A DNA stretch of 24,530 nucleotides. Source: Saprospiraceae bacterium. GTDB taxonomy: Bacteria > Bacteroidota > Bacteroidia > Chitinophagales > Saprospiraceae. The notes beneath the pieces are model-generated. The model searched no databases. It was not told the DNA's origin and saw only the letters and a program-made list of their open reading frames with translations. This document shows positions 16,452-24,408 of this stretch, piece after piece (position 1 is the first letter of the stretch; every line of letters begins with the position of its first letter). Where the stretch lies: NCBI GenBank assembly GCA_020630355.1, contig JAHDBO010000003.1, positions 1 through 24,530 of the forward strand, written 5' to 3'. Made by a program: the position numbers and the translations under genes.

Positions 16452-17599
16452 AATTAGACAAGCAAAAGCACCTATTCCGCCTTGAAGAAGATATTCATTA
16501 CTTCAACCACGCTTCTAAGGCGCCGCTACTGCAATCTGCGGAACAAGCAGTCTTAGATGCCTTGGAACACAACCGAAATCCTTATGATTTCTCTCCGCCC
16601 CATTATTTCAAAAAGACAAATAGCGTACGAAAAATGTACGGGCAACTCATCAATTGCCGCCCCAGTCAAATTGCGCTTATCCCTTCGGTTTCCTACGGTA
16701 TGGCGACGGCTTTGAAAAACATCCCCTATAAAAAAGGACAGCACGCAGTCATTTTTCATCAGGAGTTTCCTAGCGATTACTTTTCCGCCAAACGTTGGTG
16801 CGACAGCCATCAAGCGGCACTCCGCACCATACACTTCAATCCAGACGTAGCTCCATTCGGAGCGGACTGGAACGAACAGGTACTTTCTCAAATCAACGAA
16901 GATACCGCCTTTGTCATCGCTTGTAATGTTCACTGGATGAATGGGGTGAAATTTGATTTGAAAGCTATCGGAGCACGTTGTAAAGCGACCGATACCCGAC
17001 TTTTGGTGGATGGCACTCAATCGGTCGGTGCGCTGAAGATGGATGTGCAGGATTATCATATCGACGCCCTGATTTGTGGCAGTTACAAATGGCTCTTCGG
17101 CCCTTATGGCTTGGGCTTGGCTTATTTTAGCGAATATTTCAACGAGGGCGTCCCGCTAGAGGAAGCTTGGATGAACCGTACGAATACGGACAATTTCAGT
17201 ACGCTCTGTGATTATGAACCCAATTATAAAGCAGGTGCGCAGCGGTATAATGTGGGCGAAACCAGTAATTTCCTACAAATGCCCTATCTGGAAAAAGGAC
17301 TGGAGCAAGTCCTAGAATGGACACCCGAAAGGATACAAGATTATACAGGCGATTTATTGAGCATACTGCTTGATTTTCTGGATGAAAAAGGGATCGTTTA
17401 TGAAAGCGCAACACATCGGGCGAACCACCTTTTCGGGATGCGGCTTCCTAGCGTCGATGTAGATCAACTTCGCCTTGCTCTAGCGGAGCATAAGATATAT
17501 TTGTCGGTACGAGGCGATGCATTACGGATTGCGCTTCATCTTTACAATACAGAAGAAGACATCAAGCAGTTGATAAAAGTGTTGCGTCAATTTTTGTAA
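16448..17599 (+). CDS. Class V (PLP-dependent) aminotransferase, cysteine-desulfurase-like
   Basis: 383-aa PLP enzyme of fold type I, class V. The Schiff-base lysine is K214 in GSYKWLFGPYG. The cofactor ring is held by D188 and Q191 in VDGTQSVGA, and H162 in CNVHW probably stacks on the ring. The N-terminus YFNHASKAPL matches the usual YLDNAATTP region with the alanine/threonine pair replaced. No mobile catalytic-cysteine loop of classical IscS is obvious, so an aminotransferase, lyase or sulfinate-type activity is as likely as desulfurase. Start overlaps the GNAT stop (ATGA at 16448-16451). Last gene of its operon. Confidence 0.88.
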   Translation: MKLDKQKHLFRLEEDIHYFNHASKAPLLQSAEQAVLDALEHNRNPYDFSPPHYFKKTNSVRKMYGQLINCRPSQIALIPSVSYGMATALKNIPYKKGQHAVIFHQEFPSDYFSAKRWCDSHQAALRTIHFNPDVAPFGADWNEQVLSQINEDTAFVIACNVHWMNGVKFDLKAIGARCKATDTRLLVDGTQSVGALKMDVQDYHIDALICGSYKWLFGPYGLGLAYFSEYFNEGVPLEEAWMNRTNTDNFSTLCDYEPNYKAGAQRYNVGETSNFLQMPYLEKGLEQVLEWTPERIQDYTGDLLSILLDFLDEKGIVYESATHRANHLFGMRLPSVDVDQLRLALAEHKIYLSVRGDALRIALHLYNTEEDIKQLIKVLRQFL

Positions 17600-17605
17600 A
17601 AACTT

Positions 17606-17613
17606 TATATTTG
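17606..17613 (+). promoter_or_regulatory. -7 element TATATTTG after the aminotransferase gene
   Basis: Exact TAnnTTTG match starting 7 bases after the preceding stop codon, with TTG at 17582-17584 spaced 21 bases upstream as a possible -33 box. If used, the transcript for 17804-18955 would carry a ~185-base leader containing the GA-rich repeats and a hairpin. Confidence 0.4.
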
Positions 17614-17618
17614 AAGAG

Positions 17619-17670
17619 AGAGGACAGAGGTCAGAAGTGAGAAGATAGAGGACAGAAGTGAGAAGACAGA
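17619..17670 (+). repeat. GA-rich direct repeat, two units of 21-base spacing
   Basis: CAGAAGTGAGAAGATAGA (17632-17649) recurs as CAGAAGTGAGAAGACAGA (17653-17670), differing at one of 18 bases. AGAGGACAGA also occurs twice (17619-17628, 17647-17656). The core AGAAGTGAG reappears inverted as CTCACTTCT at 17720-17728, so the leader could fold back on itself. Only two units, no CRISPR features. The 204-base gap at 17600-17803 holds no gene. Confidence 0.7.
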
Positions 17671-17729
17671 TATTGATGTGAAACATAAGAAGGAGCGTTT
17701 TTTGACCAGTACTTAATATCTCACTTCTA

Positions 17730-17744
17730 TTGCGTTTTACGCAA
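17730..17744. repeat. Hairpin TTGCGT/ACGCAA within a recurring CAAGTTGCG context
   Basis: TTGCGT, three bases, then ACGCAA form a perfect 6-bp stem. The right arm runs into CGCAACTTG at 17740-17748, the reverse complement of the CAAGTTGCG found at 2428-2436 and, on this strand, at 2620-2628. This marks the gap as containing part of the same intergenic repeat family. Confidence 0.5.
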
Positions 17745-17803
17745 CTTGTATTTAGTAACTGAATTTACTCGAAAGAGCAACCCTTCAAAATCCCAAAACC
17801 AAC

Positions 17804-18955
17804 ATGCTCAAGAATGACAATAAATTAGAAATATACCGAGATGATAAGCACTTGGGCCTATCCTTCAGATGGCATTCACCCTCCGCTTATTTTTTAGCCT
17901 TTTTCGCTTTGGTTTGGAATGCTTTCCTAGTTTCCTGGTATAGTACCGCTTTCGTAAGCGGCGCTCCCATCATGGCTTTTATATTTCCTTTAGTTCATGT
18001 TGCCTTTGGCTTTTTTACGGGATATACGGCATTGGCTGCTTTTTTGAATAAGACTTTCATTGATGTTTATGAAGGGAATTTGTATGTAGAGCATAAGCCA
18101 CTTCCTTGGTGGAAAGGAAAAAAGGCCTTTAATACAGAAGATATTGAGCAAGTTTTCGTCAAAGAAAAAATATCCAATAACAAAAATGGTACTTCCAAAA
18201 GTTATTCGCTTTGGGTACTTTTTAAAAATCAAAAAGAAGAACAATTGCTGAATGTGGGCAATTTGACCAGCAGTAAAGCTAAAGAAATTGAAAATCACCT
18301 CGAAGACTTTTTGAGCATCAGCGACAGACCAGTAAAAGGCGAATTTGGAGCAGGGGCAGGTATCGTAAGACAAGCTAGAAAACGGAGATTAAAAGATGAT
18401 TTCCCCAATCGCTCCTTGAATTTTTTGTACCACTGCACCGAAAAAGACATCATTGAGATGGACAAAGAATCGCTTGCCGTGCTTTCTGTATCGCAATACG
18501 ACTGGAACAACGGAGAGACAGATAAATTACTGCAATTATTTGATGAAAACAAAGAAGAAAAACTGCTTCATATCGTACAAAACAAAGCGATTTTATCCGC
18601 CTATTTAGAAAAAGTAATTCCAATTACTAAAACGGGCTTTGTAAAATTCGATGTCAATCGACCTATTCCACTAACTATAGTTCAAGACACTCATTTTTCC
18701 TTCAAAGAACAGAAAACGGGCCTTGCTTTTAATAGTAGTATGAATGGGCACGTATCCATCACACAGTGGTTGTACGAGGACAAATCTAAGAACCAATCGC
18801 TACGGGTAGTCGATTATGAAGGGCAATTAAGCTATTATCTTGGAGAAAAAGTGGAAGCGGAGCGATTTGGAAATACGCTTGATTTGGAAGGAGATTTGCC
18901 AGAAAAGGCAATCGATGACTACAACAATAACTGGGATAAAGAAGATTTGATTTAA
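17804..18955 (+). CDS. Membrane protein with two helices and a cytoplasmic PH-like domain; function unknown
   Basis: 383 aa, not recognised with certainty. No signal peptide. Two hydrophobic segments (residues ~27-46 and ~53-81) form a hairpin near the N-terminus. A ~90-residue beta-rich segment follows (FIDVYEGNLYVEHKPLPWW to ENHLEDFL), which looks like the bacterial PH-like domain placed after paired helices in many small membrane proteins. Residues ~205-383 form a second soluble region with aromatic strands (YLEKVIPI, LRVVDYEGQLSYYLGEK) and an acidic end. Its stop is only three bases from the stop of the convergent 1076-aa gene. Confidence 0.75.
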   Translation: MLKNDNKLEIYRDDKHLGLSFRWHSPSAYFLAFFALVWNAFLVSWYSTAFVSGAPIMAFIFPLVHVAFGFFTGYTALAAFLNKTFIDVYEGNLYVEHKPLPWWKGKKAFNTEDIEQVFVKEKISNNKNGTSKSYSLWVLFKNQKEEQLLNVGNLTSSKAKEIENHLEDFLSISDRPVKGEFGAGAGIVRQARKRRLKDDFPNRSLNFLYHCTEKDIIEMDKESLAVLSVSQYDWNNGETDKLLQLFDENKEEKLLHIVQNKAILSAYLEKVIPITKTGFVKFDVNRPIPLTIVQDTHFSFKEQKTGLAFNSSMNGHVSITQWLYEDKSKNQSLRVVDYEGQLSYYLGEKVEAERFGNTLDLEGDLPEKAIDDYNNNWDKEDLI

Positions 18956-18958
18956 GAG

Positions 18959-21900
18959 CTAATGATAGAAAGAAGTCTTATCTGAGCCTTGGATGTGTTT
19001 GTTTTCTAGTAAAAACTGCCGCCAAGCCTTCGCCCTTTTTTGTGAGGTATAAGTATAGAATAGCTGGTCTTCGTTGAGTTTTTCATGAAAGCCAAGTCTA
19101 GTGTCGAAATGCAGTTCAAGCAATTTTATCACACCGTACACATAATAATCCCTGCGACCACCGCTAGTATTGGAGAACGGTTCTATGGCATCAAAGCGTA
19201 AAATATCATCAATTTTATTGAAATCGAGCATTCCTTTTTTGTTTAGAAAATCAAGCCCAAAATCCCTTAAAGCTTTTTGATACAAATCAAACTTGGACAA
19301 CTGCTTATAATCCTTCAAAAACACTATTCTAGAATTGGCATCTTCTTTAAAAAAAATAGGCAGACCAAATTCCCTAGACAAAAATTCGTTTGCCATATTT
19401 GCTTCAATCGACTCCATCAAATCGTAATAAGGCAAGACCTCCCCCAAAGCCTCAAACTGTACTTTACTCAACAAATCTTGAAGCACTAAAACCTTTGCCC
19501 CTTTTGGTACGGCTTCTTTGTCGAGTGCTTTGATTTGTACTTCAAATGGAGCTTGTCCGTTTTTCAGAGCAAACAACCGCCAATACAACTGATACTCCTC
19601 ATACTCTCCTAGAAAATTGCTTTTTGCCAAGTAGGCTTCTAGAAACTTGGTTATTGATCCCCTCCACTCCTGATTATCCGTATAACTGGCAAAAGCCTGA
19701 AACCATGCCTGTTTAAATAGCTTGTTATAGACATACCCTTTTTCAAAAGCGCTATAATTGGTCATTTTGGACTCCAAATAAGTTAGAAAATCATTAGGTT
19801 GTTCCGTGCTTAATATTTTTACAATATCATCTAGTTTCTTGTAAGAAAATTCTATTTCCCCTAGATATTGACTCGCCTCTTTCAAGGTCATTTTAGGTTT
19901 CAATTTCAAGCGAAATACCTTTTCCTTTTGTTTCAGTTTGCTGATAGAATTTAACATCAATGCTCGATATTCCTCCTCAAAATACTCTGACTCCAATAAT
20001 TGGTTAAGCAATTTAGAATCAACGGAAGCGGCCGTTTTGATTTGCTCCAATTGCTGCTCAAAGAAAGACTTCCCCCAGTCTTTGTACTCATTCGATTTTA
20101 GTTGCCACAAATCAAGCCATTGGGCCTTTGTATCTAGCCTGCTTTTCCCTTCCTTTTTAAAAGAATATTGATAGATTTTTTCTAATACTTGAATCGCCAT
20201 TTGTTGTTTCAACTCTTGCTCTGGGAAGCCGTCTTGACTCAACAATTCCATCATGAAAGGAACGTATGCTACGTTTTCTTTTTGCTTTAGAAAGGACATC
20301 CAGGCCCGTATTTGATTTGGCTCTTCAGAGCGGAATACCCCCCCTATTAATTCTTCTAATTCTTGGGGGTTGGGCGAAGGTAGATTTTTCAAATCACTGG
20401 GATTCAATATTTCTACTGACTCCCAAAAAACGGGGGGCAATCCCTGTTTATCATCTGGCTCTAGCCACTGTTCAATTTTCTTAAACAATGCTTCTTCAGT
20501 AGTAGAATTTTTAATCTTAGATAATAATTTACGCATTGATTCTTTTTCAAAATCAATCCGTTTCAAATACAAATTACAAGTCCCCAATACGCCTATCTCC
20601 GAAAAATAAATTGATTTCATCAAGTAGGTTTCAAAGGCATCCAAATCATTTAAAATCGAAGGCCAATCACGGCCATAAACCCTATCTAAAATTCTGGAAG
20701 CACTATATCCGAAGGGCATATTTTTACTATGAATCAATGCTTCTAGCTCTAGGTAAGTCGTTTCATCAAAACTTAGTTTTTCAATTAGTTCGTTTTCTTT
20801 TTGAAAGCGTTCTTTTACAGAAATATCCGCTTTGAGCCTATCCAAGTGAACAGATAAAAAGGAAGGCGTTGTAAGGTTCACCCCTTTGCCTTGCATGTAA
20901 TTAGACAACTTCACCAACTGCTCTAAATAAGCATACCGAAAAGAAGGAAGAGAAGGGTGTACCGAGCGCAAAACATTTTTGTATTTTCGGTTGAGTTGGA
21001 TGATTTGCTTGGGCTCGCCTTCAATCAACTGTTGATAGGCCTGCAGTGCCACACTTCCATCCTTTGCGCTCAATCGCCTAAATAGGCGTTCGTAGGACTT
21101 ATTCAGCTCCTTTGTCAATTTTTTATTGATGAAAACTCCTTCGTTTTTATCCCAGTCATAGTCTGTGTGATGTTTTGCCCAATAAACAAGCGCTTGTTTG
21201 GCATCACCCTTTATATTTATATCTAGTCTTGTCAATCTTTTGATAGCATTCTCCAGCTTTAGTACGGTCTGCGTTTCCTTCTTTTTTTTCGCCAAAAAGG
21301 CGTTGCATTTCAAATAAAAAAGCGCCCTTGGATGGCGTGTGCCTATCATATCTATAAAAGCTGCATTCCATAGTTCAGAATCTAAGGGTGTCTCTGCCAT
21401 GACCAATGCAAAGAAATCCACTTGTTCCTCAAATGCGGCTGGCAGTATCCCCATCCGAGCCTGATAGCCTTTTAAACGCAAATCCTTATAACTACCCGCT
21501 TCGTTTTTTTTCTGACTTAATGTTCCTAAATTCAGATGTTCTTCAAAAACTAAATCCGATAACAATTTAGATGCTGCATCAATTTCAATATTATTTTGGG
21601 TCACCTCATCCACTACTATGTCAAATAAGGACTCATCAAAACCCTGCCTTATTAATGCAATAAATGTATCCGAATCCAAGGCACGTCCATGCAATAAAGT
21701 TTGAAGGGCTTGGAATGCCTTTTCTTCATTTTTAAAAACGAGCTGTTCTAGCGCAGTAGCATCACCTTTCTCGTGTCGCCTCAACAATTCAGAAATACTA
21801 GGCGATAGGCCATTGTCAGGTTTTATTTGAAAAACAGGTGACTCCCATTCTTCGAGCGGTTTGGCATAAAAGGCTTTTAGGATGGGCGAATATTGGAAGT

Positions 21901-22189
21901 TTCTTTCATTTTCATAATAAAACGAAAGAAAAGCCTCTCTATCGAAACCGTTGAAAGTCTGGATAGTAGAATCTCTTAATATCAATCTTTTAAGAATGGC
22001 AGTTTTTACTTTTTCATCTTCGGCCCCTCCTAGCAAAGAACCAAGGTCCCGAATAGCCCTCAACTTACCATCAGCCGCTTTTTGTTCAAGACCATCGACC
22101 AATACAAAAGCATTGAGATCTTGTGCTGTCCCATTGACGGCACACAGTAAAACAAGGAAAAAAAACAGCAGTTTCCAGCTTAGTTGCAT
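18959..22189 (-). CDS. Large exported helical-repeat protein, function unknown
   Basis: 1076 aa. Signal peptide at residues 1-22 (LLFFFLVLLCAVNGTAQ), so it is exported; no lipobox cysteine, no CHU_C or other type IX tail, and no later membrane segment. The rest is almost wholly helical, with heptad-like Leu/Lys/Glu patterns and recurring short helices resembling alpha-solenoid (HEAT/TPR-like) repeats, but no motif is clean enough to name a family. Few cysteines and no catalytic signature. It is likely periplasmic or attached to a membrane as a scaffold. ATG start at 22189. Neighbours are the membrane protein of unknown role and a peptidoglycan amidase, which hints at, but does not show, a cell-envelope role. 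Confidence 0.8.
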   Translation of the reverse strand: MQLSWKLLFFFLVLLCAVNGTAQDLNAFVLVDGLEQKAADGKLRAIRDLGSLLGGAEDEKVKTAILKRLILRDSTIQTFNGFDREAFLSFYYENERNFQYSPILKAFYAKPLEEWESPVFQIKPDNGLSPSISELLRRHEKGDATALEQLVFKNEEKAFQALQTLLHGRALDSDTFIALIRQGFDESLFDIVVDEVTQNNIEIDAASKLLSDLVFEEHLNLGTLSQKKNEAGSYKDLRLKGYQARMGILPAAFEEQVDFFALVMAETPLDSELWNAAFIDMIGTRHPRALFYLKCNAFLAKKKKETQTVLKLENAIKRLTRLDINIKGDAKQALVYWAKHHTDYDWDKNEGVFINKKLTKELNKSYERLFRRLSAKDGSVALQAYQQLIEGEPKQIIQLNRKYKNVLRSVHPSLPSFRYAYLEQLVKLSNYMQGKGVNLTTPSFLSVHLDRLKADISVKERFQKENELIEKLSFDETTYLELEALIHSKNMPFGYSASRILDRVYGRDWPSILNDLDAFETYLMKSIYFSEIGVLGTCNLYLKRIDFEKESMRKLLSKIKNSTTEEALFKKIEQWLEPDDKQGLPPVFWESVEILNPSDLKNLPSPNPQELEELIGGVFRSEEPNQIRAWMSFLKQKENVAYVPFMMELLSQDGFPEQELKQQMAIQVLEKIYQYSFKKEGKSRLDTKAQWLDLWQLKSNEYKDWGKSFFEQQLEQIKTAASVDSKLLNQLLESEYFEEEYRALMLNSISKLKQKEKVFRLKLKPKMTLKEASQYLGEIEFSYKKLDDIVKILSTEQPNDFLTYLESKMTNYSAFEKGYVYNKLFKQAWFQAFASYTDNQEWRGSITKFLEAYLAKSNFLGEYEEYQLYWRLFALKNGQAPFEVQIKALDKEAVPKGAKVLVLQDLLSKVQFEALGEVLPYYDLMESIEANMANEFLSREFGLPIFFKEDANSRIVFLKDYKQLSKFDLYQKALRDFGLDFLNKKGMLDFNKIDDILRFDAIEPFSNTSGGRRDYYVYGVIKLLELHFDTRLGFHEKLNEDQLFYTYTSQKRAKAWRQFLLENKHIQGSDKTSFYH

Positions 22190-22238
22190 TTGATTGAGTT
22201 GCTAGAAAATCATTCTTCTAATTATACGTACTAAATAT

Positions 22239-22246
22239 TATATTTG
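22239..22246 (+). promoter_or_regulatory. -7 element TATATTTG for the amidase gene
   Basis: Exact TAnnTTTG match, giving a leader of about 37 bases to the ATG at 22290. No -33 TTG at the usual spacing. The same octamer TATATTTG precedes the thiolase gene and follows the aminotransferase gene. Confidence 0.5.
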
Positions 22247-22289
22247 TTATGAAATAACCCCAATTAACAACCAAAAATCCTGCCTTAAT

Positions 22290-23291
22290 ATGCAAAAATT
22301 CATTGATTTTATTAAAAACTTATTTGCCTCTATTTTTGGGGCGAAAGAAACAGTCCCAACTCCACTTCCCAACCCGCAGGATGAATTTGAGGCTTTTGAT
22401 GATGATTTTGATAATTTGGATGACATTTTTGTAGATACTCAATTGCCTCAGGACGGAGCTGATTTGAATGAAGATACAGAGACCGTTGTAGTTGAAATTA
22501 AAATCCCTGATGTGCCTAGCATGAGTGACGATATGGAAGATTCGGTTGGAGGAACAGAGGGCACCCATACTGAAGAAGATACCTCAAGCAACGATTTGCC
22601 CCCAGCCACCCCAGTAGAAGTCGAGCCTTCGGAAGAAGAGACTGCAGTAGATACAGAAGAAGAAACCACAGTCCAAGTGCAGCACAAAAAACGCTTTTTG
22701 TGGTGTTTGGACAATGGGCACGGTCAGTTTACCAAGGGGAAGCGTTCTCCTGTTTTTGAAGGGGGTGGTCAATTTTTGGAATATGAATTTAATCGAGATA
22801 TAGTTAGAAGAATCACCGAGCAGTTAGACCAGCTCGGCATCGCCTATTTTAACGTCGTACCCGAGGTGAAAATTGATAATTTCCTAGCGGGAAGGGTAAA
22901 AAGAGCCAATAGTAAGTCTTCTGATTTACCAAAATTATATGTCTCGATTCATGCCAATGCGGCACCTGCTCAATCCTCCAAACATTGGACAACTTCTACG
23001 ACTGCCAAAGGCATTGAAACTTGGTTTTACAAAAGCAGCAACAAGGGCAAAAAACTGGCAACAGTATTCCAAAAACACATCGTCCAAGCCACTGGTTGGA
23101 AAAACAGAAATATAAAAGCTACCAAAAAACTGTACGTTTTACGAAAAACTAAAATGACTTCCGTACTCACCGAAAATGGTTTCTATAACCATCCAAAAGA
23201 AGCTAAATTGCTCATGCAAGATAAGTACCGCCAGAAAATTGCTGACGCACACGTCAAGGCCATACAAGAAATCGAAAAAAACGGTCTCTAA
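22290..23291 (+). CDS. N-acetylmuramoyl-L-alanine amidase (Amidase_3) with acidic N-terminal region
   Basis: 333 aa. Residues ~135-333 are an Amidase_3 domain, which cleaves the bond between muramic acid and the stem peptide of peptidoglycan. Zinc ligands are H144 (LDNGHG), E164 (FLEYEFNRD) and H221 (SIHANA); the catalytic glutamate is E295 (LTENGFY). The DNGHG...GKRSP form resembles amidases of Bacteroidota phages and mobile elements more than AmiC-type autolysins (recollection, not checked). Residues ~30-130 are a low-complexity region rich in Asp, Glu, Thr and Pro, and residues 1-20 form an amphipathic helix (MQKFIDFIKNLFASIFGAKE) without a cleavable signal. How it would reach the periplasm is therefore unclear. 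No holin, spanin or other phage gene is adjacent. Confidence 0.9.
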   Translation: MQKFIDFIKNLFASIFGAKETVPTPLPNPQDEFEAFDDDFDNLDDIFVDTQLPQDGADLNEDTETVVVEIKIPDVPSMSDDMEDSVGGTEGTHTEEDTSSNDLPPATPVEVEPSEEETAVDTEEETTVQVQHKKRFLWCLDNGHGQFTKGKRSPVFEGGGQFLEYEFNRDIVRRITEQLDQLGIAYFNVVPEVKIDNFLAGRVKRANSKSSDLPKLYVSIHANAAPAQSSKHWTTSTTAKGIETWFYKSSNKGKKLATVFQKHIVQATGWKNRNIKATKKLYVLRKTKMTSVLTENGFYNHPKEAKLLMQDKYRQKIADAHVKAIQEIEKNGL

Positions 23292-23299
23292 GAAACCGT
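23275..23299 (-). terminator. Intrinsic terminator of the dehydrogenase gene, overlapping the amidase 3' end
   Basis: On the minus strand ACGGTTTC, loop TTA, GAGACCGT form an 8-bp stem with one G-U pair, followed at once by a run of T. It begins 8 bases after the dehydrogenase stop. On the plus strand the same hairpin has a C-A mismatch and is followed by A, so it favours the minus transcript. Confidence 0.65.
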
Positions 23300-23306
23300 C
23301 AAAAAA

Positions 23307-24260
23307 TCAGACAACATTCCCTTTTGATTCTCGAAGGTACCTTAGAATATTGTGATGAACCTGCGACAGCAATCGCTCCCTTGCCTCTGTTGCTACCCAA
23401 GCATTGTGAGGCGTGACAATACAATTGGGTGTACCGATGAGAGGGTGGTTTTCCTTAGGGGGTTCTAAGGACAGAACATCTAGTGCAGCTCCCGCAATTT
23501 GTTTCCGAAGTAAAGCATTTTGCAAATCTTCTTCGACGACCAGTCCGCCCCGGGCGGTATTGACCAAAATAGCTGAAGGTTTCATTTTAGACAAAGTCTC
23601 TACATTTACAATACCTTTCGTCAAAGGAGTTAGAGGGGCGTGTAAGCTTAGAAAATCGCTTGCTTCAAATAGCTTTTCTTCGGATACAAGTTGAATATTT
23701 TCTAAATCGTTTTTAGGAGGCCTTGCTTTTGTTGCTATGATTTTCATGCCAAATGCTAATCCTATTTTAGCTACAGCCCTTCCGATTCTGCCTAAGCCAT
23801 AAATACCCAAAGTTTTGGCTTGAAGTTCGGTCAGGGGATTTTTCCAGTAGCTCCAATTGGGATTGGCAGACCATTCTCCAGCTTGTACACTTTGGTTGTG
23901 TAAATCCACATGATTGGTGAAATGTAAAATCAAAGCAAAAACGTGCTGGGCTACTGCGGCTGTACTGTATCCCTCTGCGTTGCTCACTTTGATTCCTCTT
24001 CGTTTTGCTGAAGCAATATCAATATTATTATACCCTGTTGCCAATACTGATATAAATTTCAATTCGGGTAACTGAGCTAGTATTTTATCGGTTATCACAC
24101 ATTTTGAGGTGACTAAAATCTCTGCACCTTGCAAGCGAGCAACAATTAAATCAGGGGAGGTATTATTGTAAAACACCACATCCCCTAAACTTTCGAAGAC
24201 ATTCCATGATAAATCACCTGGATTCGACACGAAAGCGTCCAGAATTACTATTCGAGGCAT
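23307..24260 (-). CDS. D-2-hydroxyacid dehydrogenase (glycerate dehydrogenase-like)
   Basis: 317 aa, NAD(P)-dependent oxidoreductase reducing 2-oxoacids to D-2-hydroxyacids, of the glycerate/hydroxypyruvate type. The Rossmann motif is GLGRIG at residues 155-160. The catalytic triad is R237 (NTARGG), E266 (DVLSLEPP) and H285 (TPHNAW). The start is ATG at 24260, giving MPRIVILDAF. A longer in-frame reading from 24323 is rejected because its extra 21 residues are encoded partly by the dispersed repeat at 24301-24402 and match nothing in the family. Cytoplasmic; convergent with the amidase gene, stops 15 bases apart. Confidence 0.93.
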   Translation of the reverse strand: MPRIVILDAFVSNPGDLSWNVFESLGDVVFYNNTSPDLIVARLQGAEILVTSKCVITDKILAQLPELKFISVLATGYNNIDIASAKRRGIKVSNAEGYSTAAVAQHVFALILHFTNHVDLHNQSVQAGEWSANPNWSYWKNPLTELQAKTLGIYGLGRIGRAVAKIGLAFGMKIIATKARPPKNDLENIQLVSEEKLFEASDFLSLHAPLTPLTKGIVNVETLSKMKPSAILVNTARGGLVVEEDLQNALLRKQIAGAALDVLSLEPPKENHPLIGTPNCIVTPHNAWVATEARERLLSQVHHNILRYLRESKGNVV

Positions 24261-24300
24261 TTGTTTTTTGAATTTACATTGGAAGCATACATTAGATTTT

Positions 24301-24402
24301 ATCGTAAAATCAGATATTAGCAATCAGTCTTTAGATATTAGATTGAAAATCATTCTTTTATAGCCTACTGTTTTTACCAAAATCGAACATAGAATAATAT
24401 CT
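24301..24402 (+). repeat. Dispersed intergenic element, copy B
   Basis: Gap-free inverted match to 2636-2737 at 95 of 102 bases, and diverged direct match to 2323-2426. Contains two AGATATTAG direct repeats 21 bases apart. It lies between the dehydrogenase start and the stop of the next minus-strand gene. Confidence 0.9.
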
Positions 24403-24408
24403 AATATT

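Noticed and set aside
16553..17059. Minus-strand open frame of 168 codons opposite the aminotransferase
   Set aside because: The plus strand encodes the complete PLP enzyme there; the opposite frame has no family resemblance.
17619..17670. Possible short CRISPR array
   Set aside because: Only two 18-base units spaced by three bases, no spacers of usual length and no cas genes.
22290..23291. Prophage remnant signalled by the phage-like amidase
   Set aside because: No other phage, integrase or att-like sequence is visible nearby, and the neighbours are ordinary cellular genes.
24261..24323. N-terminal extension of the dehydrogenase by 21 residues
   Set aside because: It is coded partly by the dispersed repeat, and the family N-terminus begins at the ATG at 24260.
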